A stretch of 59,986 bases of DNA from Rhodoferax sp. (GTDB taxonomy: Bacteria > Pseudomonadota > Gammaproteobacteria > Burkholderiales > Burkholderiaceae_C), in the NCBI GenBank assembly GCA_013791765.1, contig VMTC01000036.1:1-59986 (forward strand), in the 5' to 3' direction. Below the pieces are notes generated by a model that saw nothing but the letters and a program-made list of their open reading frames with translations, made no database searches and was not told where the DNA came from. This document shows, one piece after another, positions 1-7,693 of the stretch (positions within the stretch are counted from its first letter, which is position 1; each line of letters begins with the position of its first letter). A program made the translations under genes and the position numbers.

Positions 1-214
1 CCGTTGAATAGCCGTAGACCAAAATTGCCAGCAAGGTGGCTGGGTGGTGTGCTTTGGAGCCGCGACCGGCATATTGGCGTGTCAGGCGGGAGAGATCAAG
101 GCCGTCGATGACTTCAACGACGAAGCGCGCCAGATGGTCCTAGGTGAGCCAGTCATCAACCGACGGGGGCAGCAAGTAGTCGGTCTTGCGGTCAGTCAGA
201 ATGAAGTTCGACAT
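1..214 (-). pseudogene. IS1182-family transposase, 5' part, with in-frame stop
   Basis: Read on the minus strand from the ATG at 214, the translation begins MSNFILTDRKTDYLLPPSVD and continues with ARFVVEVIDGLDLSRL, the typical N-terminus of IS1182-family (DDE) transposases. Codon 25 is TAG (140-142) where the family has a sense codon, so the gene is broken as written. The rest leaves the window at position 1. A good ribosome binding site (AAGAAGGA) remains just upstream. The element sits beside a decayed hydrogenase gene, so it may have taken part in that rearrangement, which is inference. Confidence 0.8.
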
Positions 215-514
215 GGTGGTTAAATCCTTCTTAAGCCACGTGTATTATAGCTTTAACACTATGTATTTAGTAGCAAATAAGAGAATATTTAAGTCCGACA
301 GGCTGCTAGAGACCGAAGTCAACCAGCCGCCGTGCGCGCGATCGTGCAGGAGCGCTGCGTGTCGCATATCTTCCGAAAGTCACTCGCAACCGCAAGCTGA
401 CCTTCCATGACTGTGTCTATGGCCCAGTTGCCCGGTTTTCGGCGATCTAATTTAACCAACAAAAACAAACACTTAAAACGGCCAATAAGGGTCTTCCCGG
501 AGTCATGTGCGTGT
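215..514. other. AT-rich stretch with no recognisable gene (IS end?)
   Basis: This region holds no convincing gene. The first ~90 bases are AT-rich upstream sequence of the transposase. Bases 291-309 (AAGTCCGACAGGCTGCTAG) resemble the outer end of an IS element, but the partner end is outside the window. Short readable pieces at 330-400 could be other transposase debris and are too short to assign. Confidence 0.3.
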
Positions 515-530
515 TGGTGCGTTAAATGCT
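515..530 (+). promoter_or_regulatory. Putative sigma54 (-24/-12) promoter, relic of the MBH hydrogenase promoter
   Basis: TTGGTGCGTTAAATGCT contains GG at 516-517 and GC at 528-529 separated by exactly ten bases, the spacing of sigma54 promoters. It lies about 100 bases upstream of the hoxK relic. C. necator hox operons are transcribed from sigma54 promoters activated by HoxA, and hoxA is present here at 13945. Match to the consensus is partial (the -24 CAC is not kept), so this is a candidate. It would drive hupE-hoxFUYHWI and possibly the whole cluster. Confidence 0.4.
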
Positions 531-632
531 TTACCTGCTAGCACTGCGCATGACAGCAGGACCTATGCCCCGAATGCTTTGGGCAGCAAAGTAGTCGGAA
601 TGAATCAAGAAAACAACTGGAGACATTTCACG

Positions 633-770
633 ATGGAGACCTTTTACGCGGTGATGCGCCGACATGGCATTTCACAAGTACTGATAAAGCCAACAGCCAC
701 GTTGTTGGGACTGGCGCCGCCTTTTGTGCGGCAGATTGCGCACCCCATGAAAGCCAATCCGCATTACTAA
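633..770 (+). pseudogene. hoxK: Decayed 5' end of MBH small subunit gene (hoxK relic)
   Basis: The translation [14 protein letters not shown] followed by [20 protein letters not shown] matches the Tat signal peptide region of group 1 membrane-bound [NiFe]-hydrogenase small subunits (C. necator HoxK starts with [20 protein letters not shown] and continues TATSLGLGPSFLPQIAHAME). The segment RRSFLK that carries the twin-arginine motif is lost or scrambled (QVLIKP). A stop follows at 768-770, before any of the iron-sulfur cysteines. Only ~45 of the usual ~360 codons remain, so no functional protein is expected. It shows that an MBH operon once started here. The reading frame is open upstream to 507 but only the part from 633 is family-like. 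Confidence 0.8.
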
Positions 771-782
771 TGCGCTGGCTGC

Positions 783-806
783 ACGGGCTGAAGAGCCCCG
801 TTTTTT
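783..806 (+). terminator. Hairpin plus T-run just upstream of hupE
   Basis: ACGGGCT-GAAG-AGCCCCGT pairs with one bulged base and is followed directly by six T residues (801-806). It looks like a rho-independent terminator at the end of the hoxK relic. It lies immediately before the hupE ribosome binding site (AAGGAG, 807-812), so if active it would reduce transcription from the relic promoter into hupE. Confidence 0.45.
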
Positions 807-821
807 AAGGAGACATTCAGG

Positions 822-1412
822 ATGAAAAAAAGTAACTTTCTGCAGTCACTGGGCGCTGTAGCTCTGCTGCTCACCACCGCCTCTGCGCAGGCGCACACGG
901 GGCACGGCACGGAAGGTTTTGCCGCCGGGCTGTCCCACCCCTTCATGGGGTTGGACCACCTGCTCGCCATGGTGGCCGTGGGAATCTGGTCTATGGCCAT
1001 TTTGCCTAAGGCCCTTCGCTTCGCGGGACCGATGGTGTTCATCGCCATGCTGCTCGTGGGTGCTCTTACCGCCATGGCGGGCGTGCTACTGCCCCAAGTG
1101 GAGTCGGGCATTGCTGTCAGCGTAGCAGTGCTGGGCGCCATGCTGCTGATGGCGCGCCGTATCGGTCTTGTGGCGGGGCTCACCATTGTGGCGGTCGCTG
1201 CTGTGTTCCATGGTTATGCCCATGGCGCCGAATTGGCCGCTGGTCATTCGTTTGCCGCCTATGCCGCTGGTTTCATGCTCGGGTCTGCTGCACTGCATGG
1301 CGCAGGTTTTGGTGCGGGTGTTGTTCTGCAACGTTTGCCCGTGTGGGTCGGCCGCAGCGTCGCCGCGCTGCTGGGCGCGTCTGGCCTGCTGATGCTGGCG
1401 ACACGTCTTTGA
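822..1412 (+). CDS. hupE: HupE/UreJ family nickel/cobalt transporter
   Basis: The 196-residue protein starts with a signal-like segment ending in AQAHTGHG and has about six membrane helices. It carries the family signature HPFMGLDHLLAMVAVG near residues 46-61, whose His and Asp residues are thought to bind the metal. HupE/UreJ proteins are secondary permeases bringing Ni2+ (or Co2+) into the cell for hydrogenase or urease, which fits the hydrogenase genes that follow. A clear ribosome binding site (AAGGAG) precedes the ATG. Base composition is high-GC, unlike the hoxFUYHWI block that starts 32 bases later, so hupE may belong to the older hydrogenase locus. Confidence 0.9.
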   Translation: MKKSNFLQSLGAVALLLTTASAQAHTGHGTEGFAAGLSHPFMGLDHLLAMVAVGIWSMAILPKALRFAGPMVFIAMLLVGALTAMAGVLLPQVESGIAVSVAVLGAMLLMARRIGLVAGLTIVAVAAVFHGYAHGAELAAGHSFAAYAAGFMLGSAALHGAGFGAGVVLQRLPVWVGRSVAALLGASGLLMLATRL

Positions 1413-1444
1413 GTGCCGGGTGTGATAACTAATCGGAAAATTTC

Positions 1445-3256
1445 ATGAAAAAAATCCACGAAATACTTGAGAATCACAATTCGGACAGAACCCGTTTGAT
1501 GGATATTCTTTGGGATATTCAGAATCAGTGGGGCTACATCCCCGATGAGATTCTGCCAGAAATGGCGGACAAACTCGGTTTGACTGAGTTAGATATTCGG
1601 GAGACCTATTCATTTTATCATTTCTTTCTTGGCAAACCTCCCGCCAAGCATCAGATATATTTAAGCGACACGGTCATTGCAAGAATGCATGGTTATCAGG
1701 CGGTCTACGATGCACTTGAACAAGAGACCGGATGTATCTTTGGTGAAAAAGATGTCACAGACACATTTGGCCTGAAAACAACATCTTGTATCGGTCTAAG
1801 CGACCAAGAGCCCGCGATGCTGATTGGCAAAGAGGTCTTTACACGATTGACACCTGAAAAAATTTCGCAGATTATCAGTCGCTTGAAAAGAGGTGACTCC
1901 CCTGCCGATATTGTCAATCCCGATGGCGTGGCAAGTGACACGCTGGCTTACATCAACACCATGGTGGAGTCTGGAATTCGTAGCAAAGGCGCTGTATTTT
2001 TCCAGAACAAAACTGATTTCAAAGCTTTGCTTAATCAGGTTATTAATACCCGTCCGGAGGTGATTATTAACACTGTTTCTGAATCCGGACTACGAGGACG
2101 CGGCGGCGCAGGTTTTTCAACGGGCTTGAAATGGCGCCTCTGCTCTGATAATGATGAAAATACAAGATTTGTCATCTGTAATGCTGATGAGGGTGAACCA
2201 GGCACATTCAAAGACAGAGTTTTGTTGATGGAGTCACCCAAGGAAGTAATTTTCGGAATGATCACTACCGGACATGCGATTGGTGCGCAGGAAGGAATTA
2301 TTTATCTGCGTTCTGAATACTACTACCTCAAGGACTATCTTGAGAAGCAGCTGGCAGACTTCCGTGCAGAGGGTCTGCTGGGCAAGTGCATTGGCGGTAA
2401 ACCGGACTTCAATTTCGACGTTCGCATCCAAATGGGTGCAGGCGCGTATATTTGTGGTGATGAAACCGCCTTAATTGAATCCATGGAAGGCAAGCGCGGC
2501 ACGCCACGTGTCAAGCCTCCTTATCCTGTCAATATGGGTTATCTGGGCAAACCAACCAGTGTCAATAATGTAGAAAGCTTTGTTGCCGTCACTCGAATTA
2601 TGGAAGAAGGCGCACTCTGGTTCAAGGCCATGGGTACAGCTGAGTCAACCGGTACCAGGCTATTGAGTATTTCCGGTGACTGCGATGCGCCAGGAATTTA
2701 CGAAATTGAATGGGGAGTCACGTTAAACGAGGTTTTGAAAAAGGCGGGTGCCAAGGATGCTTGGGCAGTTCAAGTCAGCGGTCCGTCAGGAGATTGCGTT
2801 TCGGTAAAGAAAGATGGTAACCGTGCAATCGCTTTGGAAGACCTCTCGTGTAACGGTTCATTCATGGTGTTTAATCGTTCTCGTGACCTCCTGGCTATCG
2901 TCAAACATTTTATGCAGTTCTTTGTGAATGAATCATGCGGAATTTGTGTCCCGTGCCGCTCTGGCAATGTTGATTTATTGAAAAAAATAAGCCGCGTCAT
3001 CGAAAATAAAGCATGTCAAAAAGATATTGATGAGGTCGTTGCCTGGGGGAAACTGGTGCGCAAGACGAGCCGGTGCGGGCTAGGGGGCACCTCACCTAAA
3101 CCCATTTTAACGACACTAGAGAAGTTCCCTGAAATATACCAGGAAAAATTGGTAAAGCAGATTGGCCCGCTACTGCCGTCCTTTGACCTGATTGAAAGCC
3201 AAAGGGGATACCTGGAAGCGGTCGCCACATTAAACAATAGGAGTACATGTTCATGA
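1445..3256 (+). CDS. hoxF: NAD-reducing hydrogenase diaphorase subunit HoxF
   Basis: HoxF is the FMN- and NAD-binding subunit of the cytoplasmic soluble hydrogenase HoxFUYH, passing electrons from H2 to NAD+. The 603-residue protein has an N-terminal NuoE-like domain (about 1-165) and a NuoF-like domain (about 180-600). The FMN/NADH loop GRGGAGFSTG is at 218-227. The [4Fe-4S] ligands are Cys498, Cys501, Cys504 and Cys544. The NuoE-like part shows only Cys97 and Cys115, so a classical NuoE [2Fe-2S] cluster is unlikely. Length matches C. necator HoxF (~602). The gene is visibly AT-richer than hypA onward. It overlaps hoxU by four bases. Confidence 0.97.
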   Translation: MKKIHEILENHNSDRTRLMDILWDIQNQWGYIPDEILPEMADKLGLTELDIRETYSFYHFFLGKPPAKHQIYLSDTVIARMHGYQAVYDALEQETGCIFGEKDVTDTFGLKTTSCIGLSDQEPAMLIGKEVFTRLTPEKISQIISRLKRGDSPADIVNPDGVASDTLAYINTMVESGIRSKGAVFFQNKTDFKALLNQVINTRPEVIINTVSESGLRGRGGAGFSTGLKWRLCSDNDENTRFVICNADEGEPGTFKDRVLLMESPKEVIFGMITTGHAIGAQEGIIYLRSEYYYLKDYLEKQLADFRAEGLLGKCIGGKPDFNFDVRIQMGAGAYICGDETALIESMEGKRGTPRVKPPYPVNMGYLGKPTSVNNVESFVAVTRIMEEGALWFKAMGTAESTGTRLLSISGDCDAPGIYEIEWGVTLNEVLKKAGAKDAWAVQVSGPSGDCVSVKKDGNRAIALEDLSCNGSFMVFNRSRDLLAIVKHFMQFFVNESCGICVPCRSGNVDLLKKISRVIENKACQKDIDEVVAWGKLVRKTSRCGLGGTSPKPILTTLEKFPEIYQEKLVKQIGPLLPSFDLIESQRGYLEAVATLNNRSTCS

Positions 3257-3957
3257 TGATTCAACTCAAAATTGACGGAAAAAACATCAACGCCCGAAAA
3301 GGCGAACCGTTGGTGGATGTTGCCTTGAAGAACGATATTTATATTCCGACTCTTTGTTATACGACAGGGCAAGCGTGTCTGGGCACCTGTCGAGTCTGCT
3401 CGGTGAAAGTGGATGGCGTAGTCACTGCCGCCTGTACCGTTCCGGTTGCACACGGCATGGACGTCGAAGTCAATGAGCCAGAAGTCACGGATATGCGCAA
3501 AGCGCTGGTTGAAAGCCTGTTTGCTGAGGGCACTCATAATTGTCCAAGCTGTGAAAAAAGTGGCCGCTGTGATTTACAGGCAGTGGGTTATGAGGTTGGG
3601 ATGATGGTGTCTCGCTTCGAGTATCGATTCACGCCACGGCGAAGAGATTACGCATCAGACAAGATTCTGCTCGAACGAGATCGTTGCATTTTTTGTCAGC
3701 GTTGCGTGGACTTTGTTCGTGATGAAGAAACTGGTCAAAAAATATTTAGTATTAGCGGCCGCGGTGCTAACTCCCGCATTGAAATCAATGCGGAATTCGC
3801 CAATAAGATGACTGCCGAGCAAGTTACCCGTGCGGTAAATCTCTGTCCGGTCGGCACAATTGTTGAAAAAGGCGTTGGCTTCAATGATCCGATCGGTAAA
3901 CGAAAATTCGAAATCAAGTCGGTACGCGAGCGCGCATTGGAAGGAGGCCCCAAATGA
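3253..3957 (+). CDS. hoxU: NAD-reducing hydrogenase diaphorase subunit HoxU
   Basis: HoxU is the iron-sulfur electron-transfer subunit linking HoxF to the hydrogenase module, homologous to the N-terminal part of complex I NuoG. The ferredoxin-like domain has CYTTGQACLGTCRVC and a later Cys for a [2Fe-2S] cluster. Then follow the HNCPSCEKSGRC motif and the DRCIFCQRCVDF motif with a later CP for [4Fe-4S] clusters. I start at 3253 because this ATG overlaps the hoxF stop as ATGA and lies about nine bases after AGGAG (3239-3243). The ATGs at 3247 and 3256 are alternatives. The protein is 234 residues, the usual length. Confidence 0.95.
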   Translation: MMIQLKIDGKNINARKGEPLVDVALKNDIYIPTLCYTTGQACLGTCRVCSVKVDGVVTAACTVPVAHGMDVEVNEPEVTDMRKALVESLFAEGTHNCPSCEKSGRCDLQAVGYEVGMMVSRFEYRFTPRRRDYASDKILLERDRCIFCQRCVDFVRDEETGQKIFSISGRGANSRIEINAEFANKMTAEQVTRAVNLCPVGTIVEKGVGFNDPIGKRKFEIKSVRERALEGGPK

Positions 3958-4604
3958 GCAACCATGCTGTGAAGCAAGCCGATTCTGCTATTAATGAGAT
4001 GTACAGTCACGATCTACCCAGAACCCCTGTGGATGCAGAATTCCTGGCAAGTCAGGAAGGGAAAATTAAGGTATCGATGATAGGCTTGTGCGGCTGCTGG
4101 GGCTGTACGCTATCAGTGCTTGATATGGATGAACGGCTTTTGGGCCTCTTGGATAAGGTCACCATTCTCCGCTCATCACTGACCGACATCAAGCGCATTC
4201 CGGAACGCTGTGTCGTCGGGTTTGTTGAAGGCGGCGTGGCGAATGAAGAAAACATCGAGACACTGGAGCATTTCCGCGAGAATTGCGACATCCTGATCTC
4301 GGTCGGTGCCTGCGCGATCTGGGGAGGCGTGCCAGCCATGCGTAACCAAGAGTCGCTCAGCGATTGTCTTGCCGAAGCCTATATCGGCTCTCCCACAGTC
4401 GTACTCGGTGTCATTCCTATTATTCCTGATCATCCTGATATTCCAAAGTTGACGACCAAAGTTTATCCATGCCATGACGTGGTCAAGATGGATTACTTTA
4501 TCCCCGGTTGTCCACCCGATGGAGACGCCATCTTAAAAGTACTCGATGACCTGGTAAATGGCCGTCCAGTGAATCTTCCGACATCGATCAATCGCTACGA
4601 TTAA
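3954..4604 (+). CDS. hoxY: NAD-reducing hydrogenase small subunit HoxY
   Basis: HoxY is the small subunit of the bidirectional [NiFe]-hydrogenase and holds the proximal [4Fe-4S] cluster. Seen motifs are GLCGCWGCTLS, VGACAIWGG and the C-terminal PGCPPDGD, which supply the cluster cysteines. There is no Tat signal, as expected for a cytoplasmic enzyme. At 216 residues it is of normal length and has a slightly extended N-terminus. The start overlaps the hoxU stop as ATGA, pointing to translational coupling. Confidence 0.96.
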   Translation: MSNHAVKQADSAINEMYSHDLPRTPVDAEFLASQEGKIKVSMIGLCGCWGCTLSVLDMDERLLGLLDKVTILRSSLTDIKRIPERCVVGFVEGGVANEENIETLEHFRENCDILISVGACAIWGGVPAMRNQESLSDCLAEAYIGSPTVVLGVIPIIPDHPDIPKLTTKVYPCHDVVKMDYFIPGCPPDGDAILKVLDDLVNGRPVNLPTSINRYD

Positions 4605-4617
4605 AGGGATATCTAAT

Positions 4618-6084
4618 ATGAGCAGGAAACTGATTATCGACCCCGTTACCCGTATCGAAGGTCACGGGAAAGTCGTCATCCAGCTTGATGATGACAACAA
4701 GGTCATTGATGCGAAATTGCACGTGGTTGAATTTCGTGGTTTTGAAAAATTCATTCAGGGGCACCCTTACTGGGAAGCACCGATGCTGTTGCAGCGTATT
4801 TGCGGCATCTGCTTTGTCAGCCATCACGTGTGCGGAGCCAAGGCACTGGATGATATGGTGGGCGTCGGATATTCGACACATAATCTGATTACCCCCACTG
4901 CGGAGAAGATGCGTCGACTAGGGCATTACGCACAGCAACTGCAGTCTCACGCAACGGCATATTTCTACTTGCTCGTGCCGGAAATGCTGTTTGGCATGGA
5001 TGCGGCGCCCGAAAAGCGCAATGTACTGGGTTTGGCGGTCGCCAATCCGGAGTTGGTTAAAAGGGTCGTCATGCTGCGCAAATGGGGACAGGAACTGATC
5101 ACGGCAGTACTGGGCAAGAGAATGCACGGGATCAGCTCCATTCCGGGTGGTGTGAATAACAATTTAACGGCTGAAGTACGAGATCGGTTCATCAAAGGTG
5201 ACGCTACCATCCCCAGCATGGAACAGATGCTCGATTATGCTCAAGAAGGCCTGCAGCTCTTTTATGACTTCCATGAAAAGAACCGCGTCATGGTCGATAG
5301 CTTCGGGGATGCGCCGGCATTGGATATGTGTCTGGTTGACGATAATGGTGATGTCGATTATTACCATGGCAAGTTGCGCATTATCGATAACGACAAGAAG
5401 ATCGTTCGCGAATTGGACTATCACGACTATCTTGATCATTTCTCTGAAGCGACCGAGGAATGGAGTTACATGAAGTTCCCGTTCTTGAAGGAACTCGGCA
5501 GGGAAAAAGGATCGGTGCGGGTGGGCGCCTTGGCGCGGGTGAATATTACAAAATCATATTCAACGCCACTGGCGCAAGCGGCTCTGGAAAAGTTTCATGC
5601 TTATAACAAAGGCAAGTCCAGTACCAAAGCCATGCACACCAACTGGGCCAGGGCAATTGAAATAATTCATTCAGCCGAACTGATTAAAGAGTTGCTGAAC
5701 GATCCAGACCTGCAAAAAGAGCAGTTGGTCGTCGCTGCCACGGAATCCATGTGGAAAGGCGAAGGCGTGGGCGTGGTGGAAGCGCCGCGCGGCACATTGC
5801 TGCATCACTACAGAGCCGATAAGGAAGGTAATATTACCTTCGCCAACCTGATAGTTGCCACGACACAAAATAACCAGGTAATGAATCGTACCGTGCGCAG
5901 CGTGGCCGAAGCATACCTGGATGGGCAGGCCGAAATCACCGAAGGCATGATGAATGCAATCGAAGTGGGTATTCGTGCCTTTGATCCTTGCCTGAGTTGT
6001 GCCACCCATGCCCTGGGTGAAATGCCTCTGGAGGTGACCTTGCTTGACGCGAAAGGAAATCAAATTGATGAACGCAGAAAGTGA
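4618..6084 (+). CDS. hoxH: NAD-reducing hydrogenase large subunit HoxH
   Basis: HoxH carries the Ni-Fe(CN)2CO site where H2 is split. The N-terminal cysteine pair is in RICGIC (about residues 60-65) and the C-terminal pair in DPCLSCATH. After that His a 24-residue tail (ALGEMPLEV...) follows, the peptide removed by HoxW once nickel is in place. The 488-residue length equals that of C. necator HoxH. A 13-base gap separates it from hoxY. hoxW begins inside its last codons. Confidence 0.97.
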   Translation: MSRKLIIDPVTRIEGHGKVVIQLDDDNKVIDAKLHVVEFRGFEKFIQGHPYWEAPMLLQRICGICFVSHHVCGAKALDDMVGVGYSTHNLITPTAEKMRRLGHYAQQLQSHATAYFYLLVPEMLFGMDAAPEKRNVLGLAVANPELVKRVVMLRKWGQELITAVLGKRMHGISSIPGGVNNNLTAEVRDRFIKGDATIPSMEQMLDYAQEGLQLFYDFHEKNRVMVDSFGDAPALDMCLVDDNGDVDYYHGKLRIIDNDKKIVRELDYHDYLDHFSEATEEWSYMKFPFLKELGREKGSVRVGALARVNITKSYSTPLAQAALEKFHAYNKGKSSTKAMHTNWARAIEIIHSAELIKELLNDPDLQKEQLVVAATESMWKGEGVGVVEAPRGTLLHHYRADKEGNITFANLIVATTQNNQVMNRTVRSVAEAYLDGQAEITEGMMNAIEVGIRAFDPCLSCATHALGEMPLEVTLLDAKGNQIDERRK

Positions 6085-6577
6085 TCTCACATTGGATTAT
6101 TTCAATGATGATTCAGCCCTGATCTACGGCATAGGCAATATCGGCCGCCAGGATGATGGTCTTGGCTGGGCCTTTGTTGACTGGCTGGCAAGCACATCGG
6201 CCTGTGCCAACGCGGAGATGGTTAAGTTTTATCAGCTCAATCTGGAAGATGCAGATTTAATCAGCCATAAGCAGCGGGTGTTATTTGTCGATGCCTCAAA
6301 GGACACGGCGATTAACAGCTTTCGCTTGTATAAAGCTGAGCCAAAAATGGATTTCAGTTTTACCTCGCATGCCATGTCCATAGAAGTCATTATGGCAACC
6401 TGTCAGATGTGTTTTGGAAAAATCCCTGAAGTCTATGTGCTGGCCATCAGAGGCTATGAATGGGAGTTGCGAATCGGTCTGACGGAGCAGGCTAAAAGCA
6501 ATCTTAATCTGGCGAGCACCCACCTCTATCGCACTGCAACGGCGCTGACTTCAAAGACTGACTATTGTTTGCAGTAG
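6068..6577 (+). CDS. hoxW: HoxH-specific maturation endopeptidase HoxW
   Basis: This HybD/HycI-family protease cleaves the C-terminal tail of HoxH after nickel insertion. The family motif GIGNIGRQDDGLG has the Asp that senses nickel, and a second region contains HAMSIEV with the conserved His. I choose the ATG at 6068 (MNAESDLT, 169 residues) because AAGGAAAT lies at a normal distance upstream. The in-frame ATG at 6044 would overlap hoxH by 41 bases. Either start leaves an overlap with hoxH, implying coupled translation with its substrate. Confidence 0.9.
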   Translation: MNAESDLTLDYFNDDSALIYGIGNIGRQDDGLGWAFVDWLASTSACANAEMVKFYQLNLEDADLISHKQRVLFVDASKDTAINSFRLYKAEPKMDFSFTSHAMSIEVIMATCQMCFGKIPEVYVLAIRGYEWELRIGLTEQAKSNLNLASTHLYRTATALTSKTDYCLQ

Positions 6578-6631
6578 TCAATATAGACTCACAATCACTT
6601 CCATACTTGATGAACTAACTGGAGATAAATA

Positions 6632-7132
6632 ATGAAAACTAATATTGAAGAAATAGCAACATTAATCTACAACGCACCTATTGGCCAATACATTGGTGAA
6701 ACTGGGGCAAAGATACTTGCGGAGCACGCGGCACAGAAGCTTGATTTGAAAGATAATGAGATTCTGTGTGAAAAAGGCGTTTCTACCAATTGCTTTTATA
6801 TAGTGACAAAAGGACGCCTGGCAATCACCAATGAAACAAAGGATAAACCATTTCCGACCATTTTACATATATTGGAAAAGGGTGATCTGATTGGAGAACT
6901 GAGTTTTATTGATAACTCTCCACATGCTGATACAGTACGTTCTTTGGGGGATTCTGGTGTTATCAGCTTCAACAAAACTGACATCACGCCATTAATTAAA
7001 GGTCACCCGGAGCTTATGTTCAATTTCATGCAGGCGGTCATCAAACGTGTTCACAGTACATTAACAGCCATTAATCGTCAGCAAAACGAACTGCTGACCT
7101 ACATCCAGACAGGTGGCCGAGGTCGGTTGTAA
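6632..7132 (+). CDS. hoxI: HoxI, cyclic-nucleotide-binding-fold accessory subunit of the soluble hydrogenase
   Basis: HoxI is known from the C. necator soluble hydrogenase, where two copies join the HoxFUYH tetramer and allow activation by NADPH. The 166-residue protein is one cNMP-binding (CAP-effector) domain followed by a helix. The phosphate-binding cassette reads GELSFIDNSPHADT (88-101). Where true cAMP binders have Arg, this protein has His98, so cyclic nucleotide binding is doubtful. The gene is the most AT-rich of the block: bases 6661-6720 are 25 G+C out of 60. It is the last gene of the low-GC segment. Confidence 0.88.
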   Translation: MKTNIEEIATLIYNAPIGQYIGETGAKILAEHAAQKLDLKDNEILCEKGVSTNCFYIVTKGRLAITNETKDKPFPTILHILEKGDLIGELSFIDNSPHADTVRSLGDSGVISFNKTDITPLIKGHPELMFNFMQAVIKRVHSTLTAINRQQNELLTYIQTGGRGRL

Positions 7133-7324
7133 TCAATCACCGCGTCCGTAGCCCGGATATTCAGGGCGGATACCATACACACTGGGATATTCGGATGTAT
7201 TTGCGGATGCTGGTAGTGCTTGTCGCATGGATGCTTTGCAGCGGATCTGCGTTGACACGCTGGGGCACGGTAATCGGAGTTGCCCTGGCGCACGCCCTTG
7301 GCGCTAACCCGACGGAGGGCTGCC
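7133..7324 (+). other. Intergenic junction between the soluble-hydrogenase block and hypA
   Basis: Base composition changes here from AT-richer to high-GC. The stretch contains a 45-codon open frame (7195-7332, MYLRMLVVLVAW...) with a hydrophobic start that runs into hypA in another frame. I do not recognise it. If remnants of hoxV or other lost MBH genes survive downstream of the replacement, they would be expected here, but I could not match any. Confidence 0.3.
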
Positions 7325-7669
7325 ATGCATGAGGCCAGTATTGCGGGAGGCATTCTCAAGCTGGTGGAGGACGTCAGGCAGCGCGAAGGGTTTCGCCGTG
7401 TAACCGTCCTGCGGATTGAGGCGGGGCAACTCGCCGGCGTGGAAGGGCGTGCGCTGCGGTTTGCCCTAGAGGCCCTGGCGCCAGGGACCTGCCTGCAGCA
7501 GGCACGCATTGACATTGACGAGCCCTCAGGCCAGGCTTGGTGCCTGCCCTGCGGTGAAACCATCGCGATCAAGCAGCGCGGCGACGCCTGCCCGCTATGC
7601 GGCCTCTACCAGTTGCAGGCCACGGGGGGCACTGAGCTGCGCGTGGTCGAGATGCTGGTGGATGACTGA
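7325..7669 (+). CDS. hypA: Hydrogenase nickel incorporation protein HypA
   Basis: HypA binds nickel and with HypB delivers it to the hydrogenase large subunit. The start is set by the invariant N-terminus MHEASI, whose amino group and His2 bind nickel. The zinc site is formed by CLPC and CPLC in the C-terminal half. The protein is 114 residues, the normal size. It is the first gene of the hypABFCDE-hoxX block, whose order and high-GC composition match the C. necator MBH operon downstream half. Confidence 0.95.
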   Translation: MHEASIAGGILKLVEDVRQREGFRRVTVLRIEAGQLAGVEGRALRFALEALAPGTCLQQARIDIDEPSGQAWCLPCGETIAIKQRGDACPLCGLYQLQATGGTELRVVEMLVDD

Positions 7670-7693
7670 CATGACAAACAAGGAGACAGCAAG

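Noticed and set aside
186-410. 74-codon open frame near the window start
   Set aside because: It runs antisense across the transposase start and has no recognisable features.
7195-7332. 45-codon frame before hypA as a remnant of hoxV or another MBH gene
   Set aside because: I could not align it to any known hydrogenase accessory protein; it stays unassigned.
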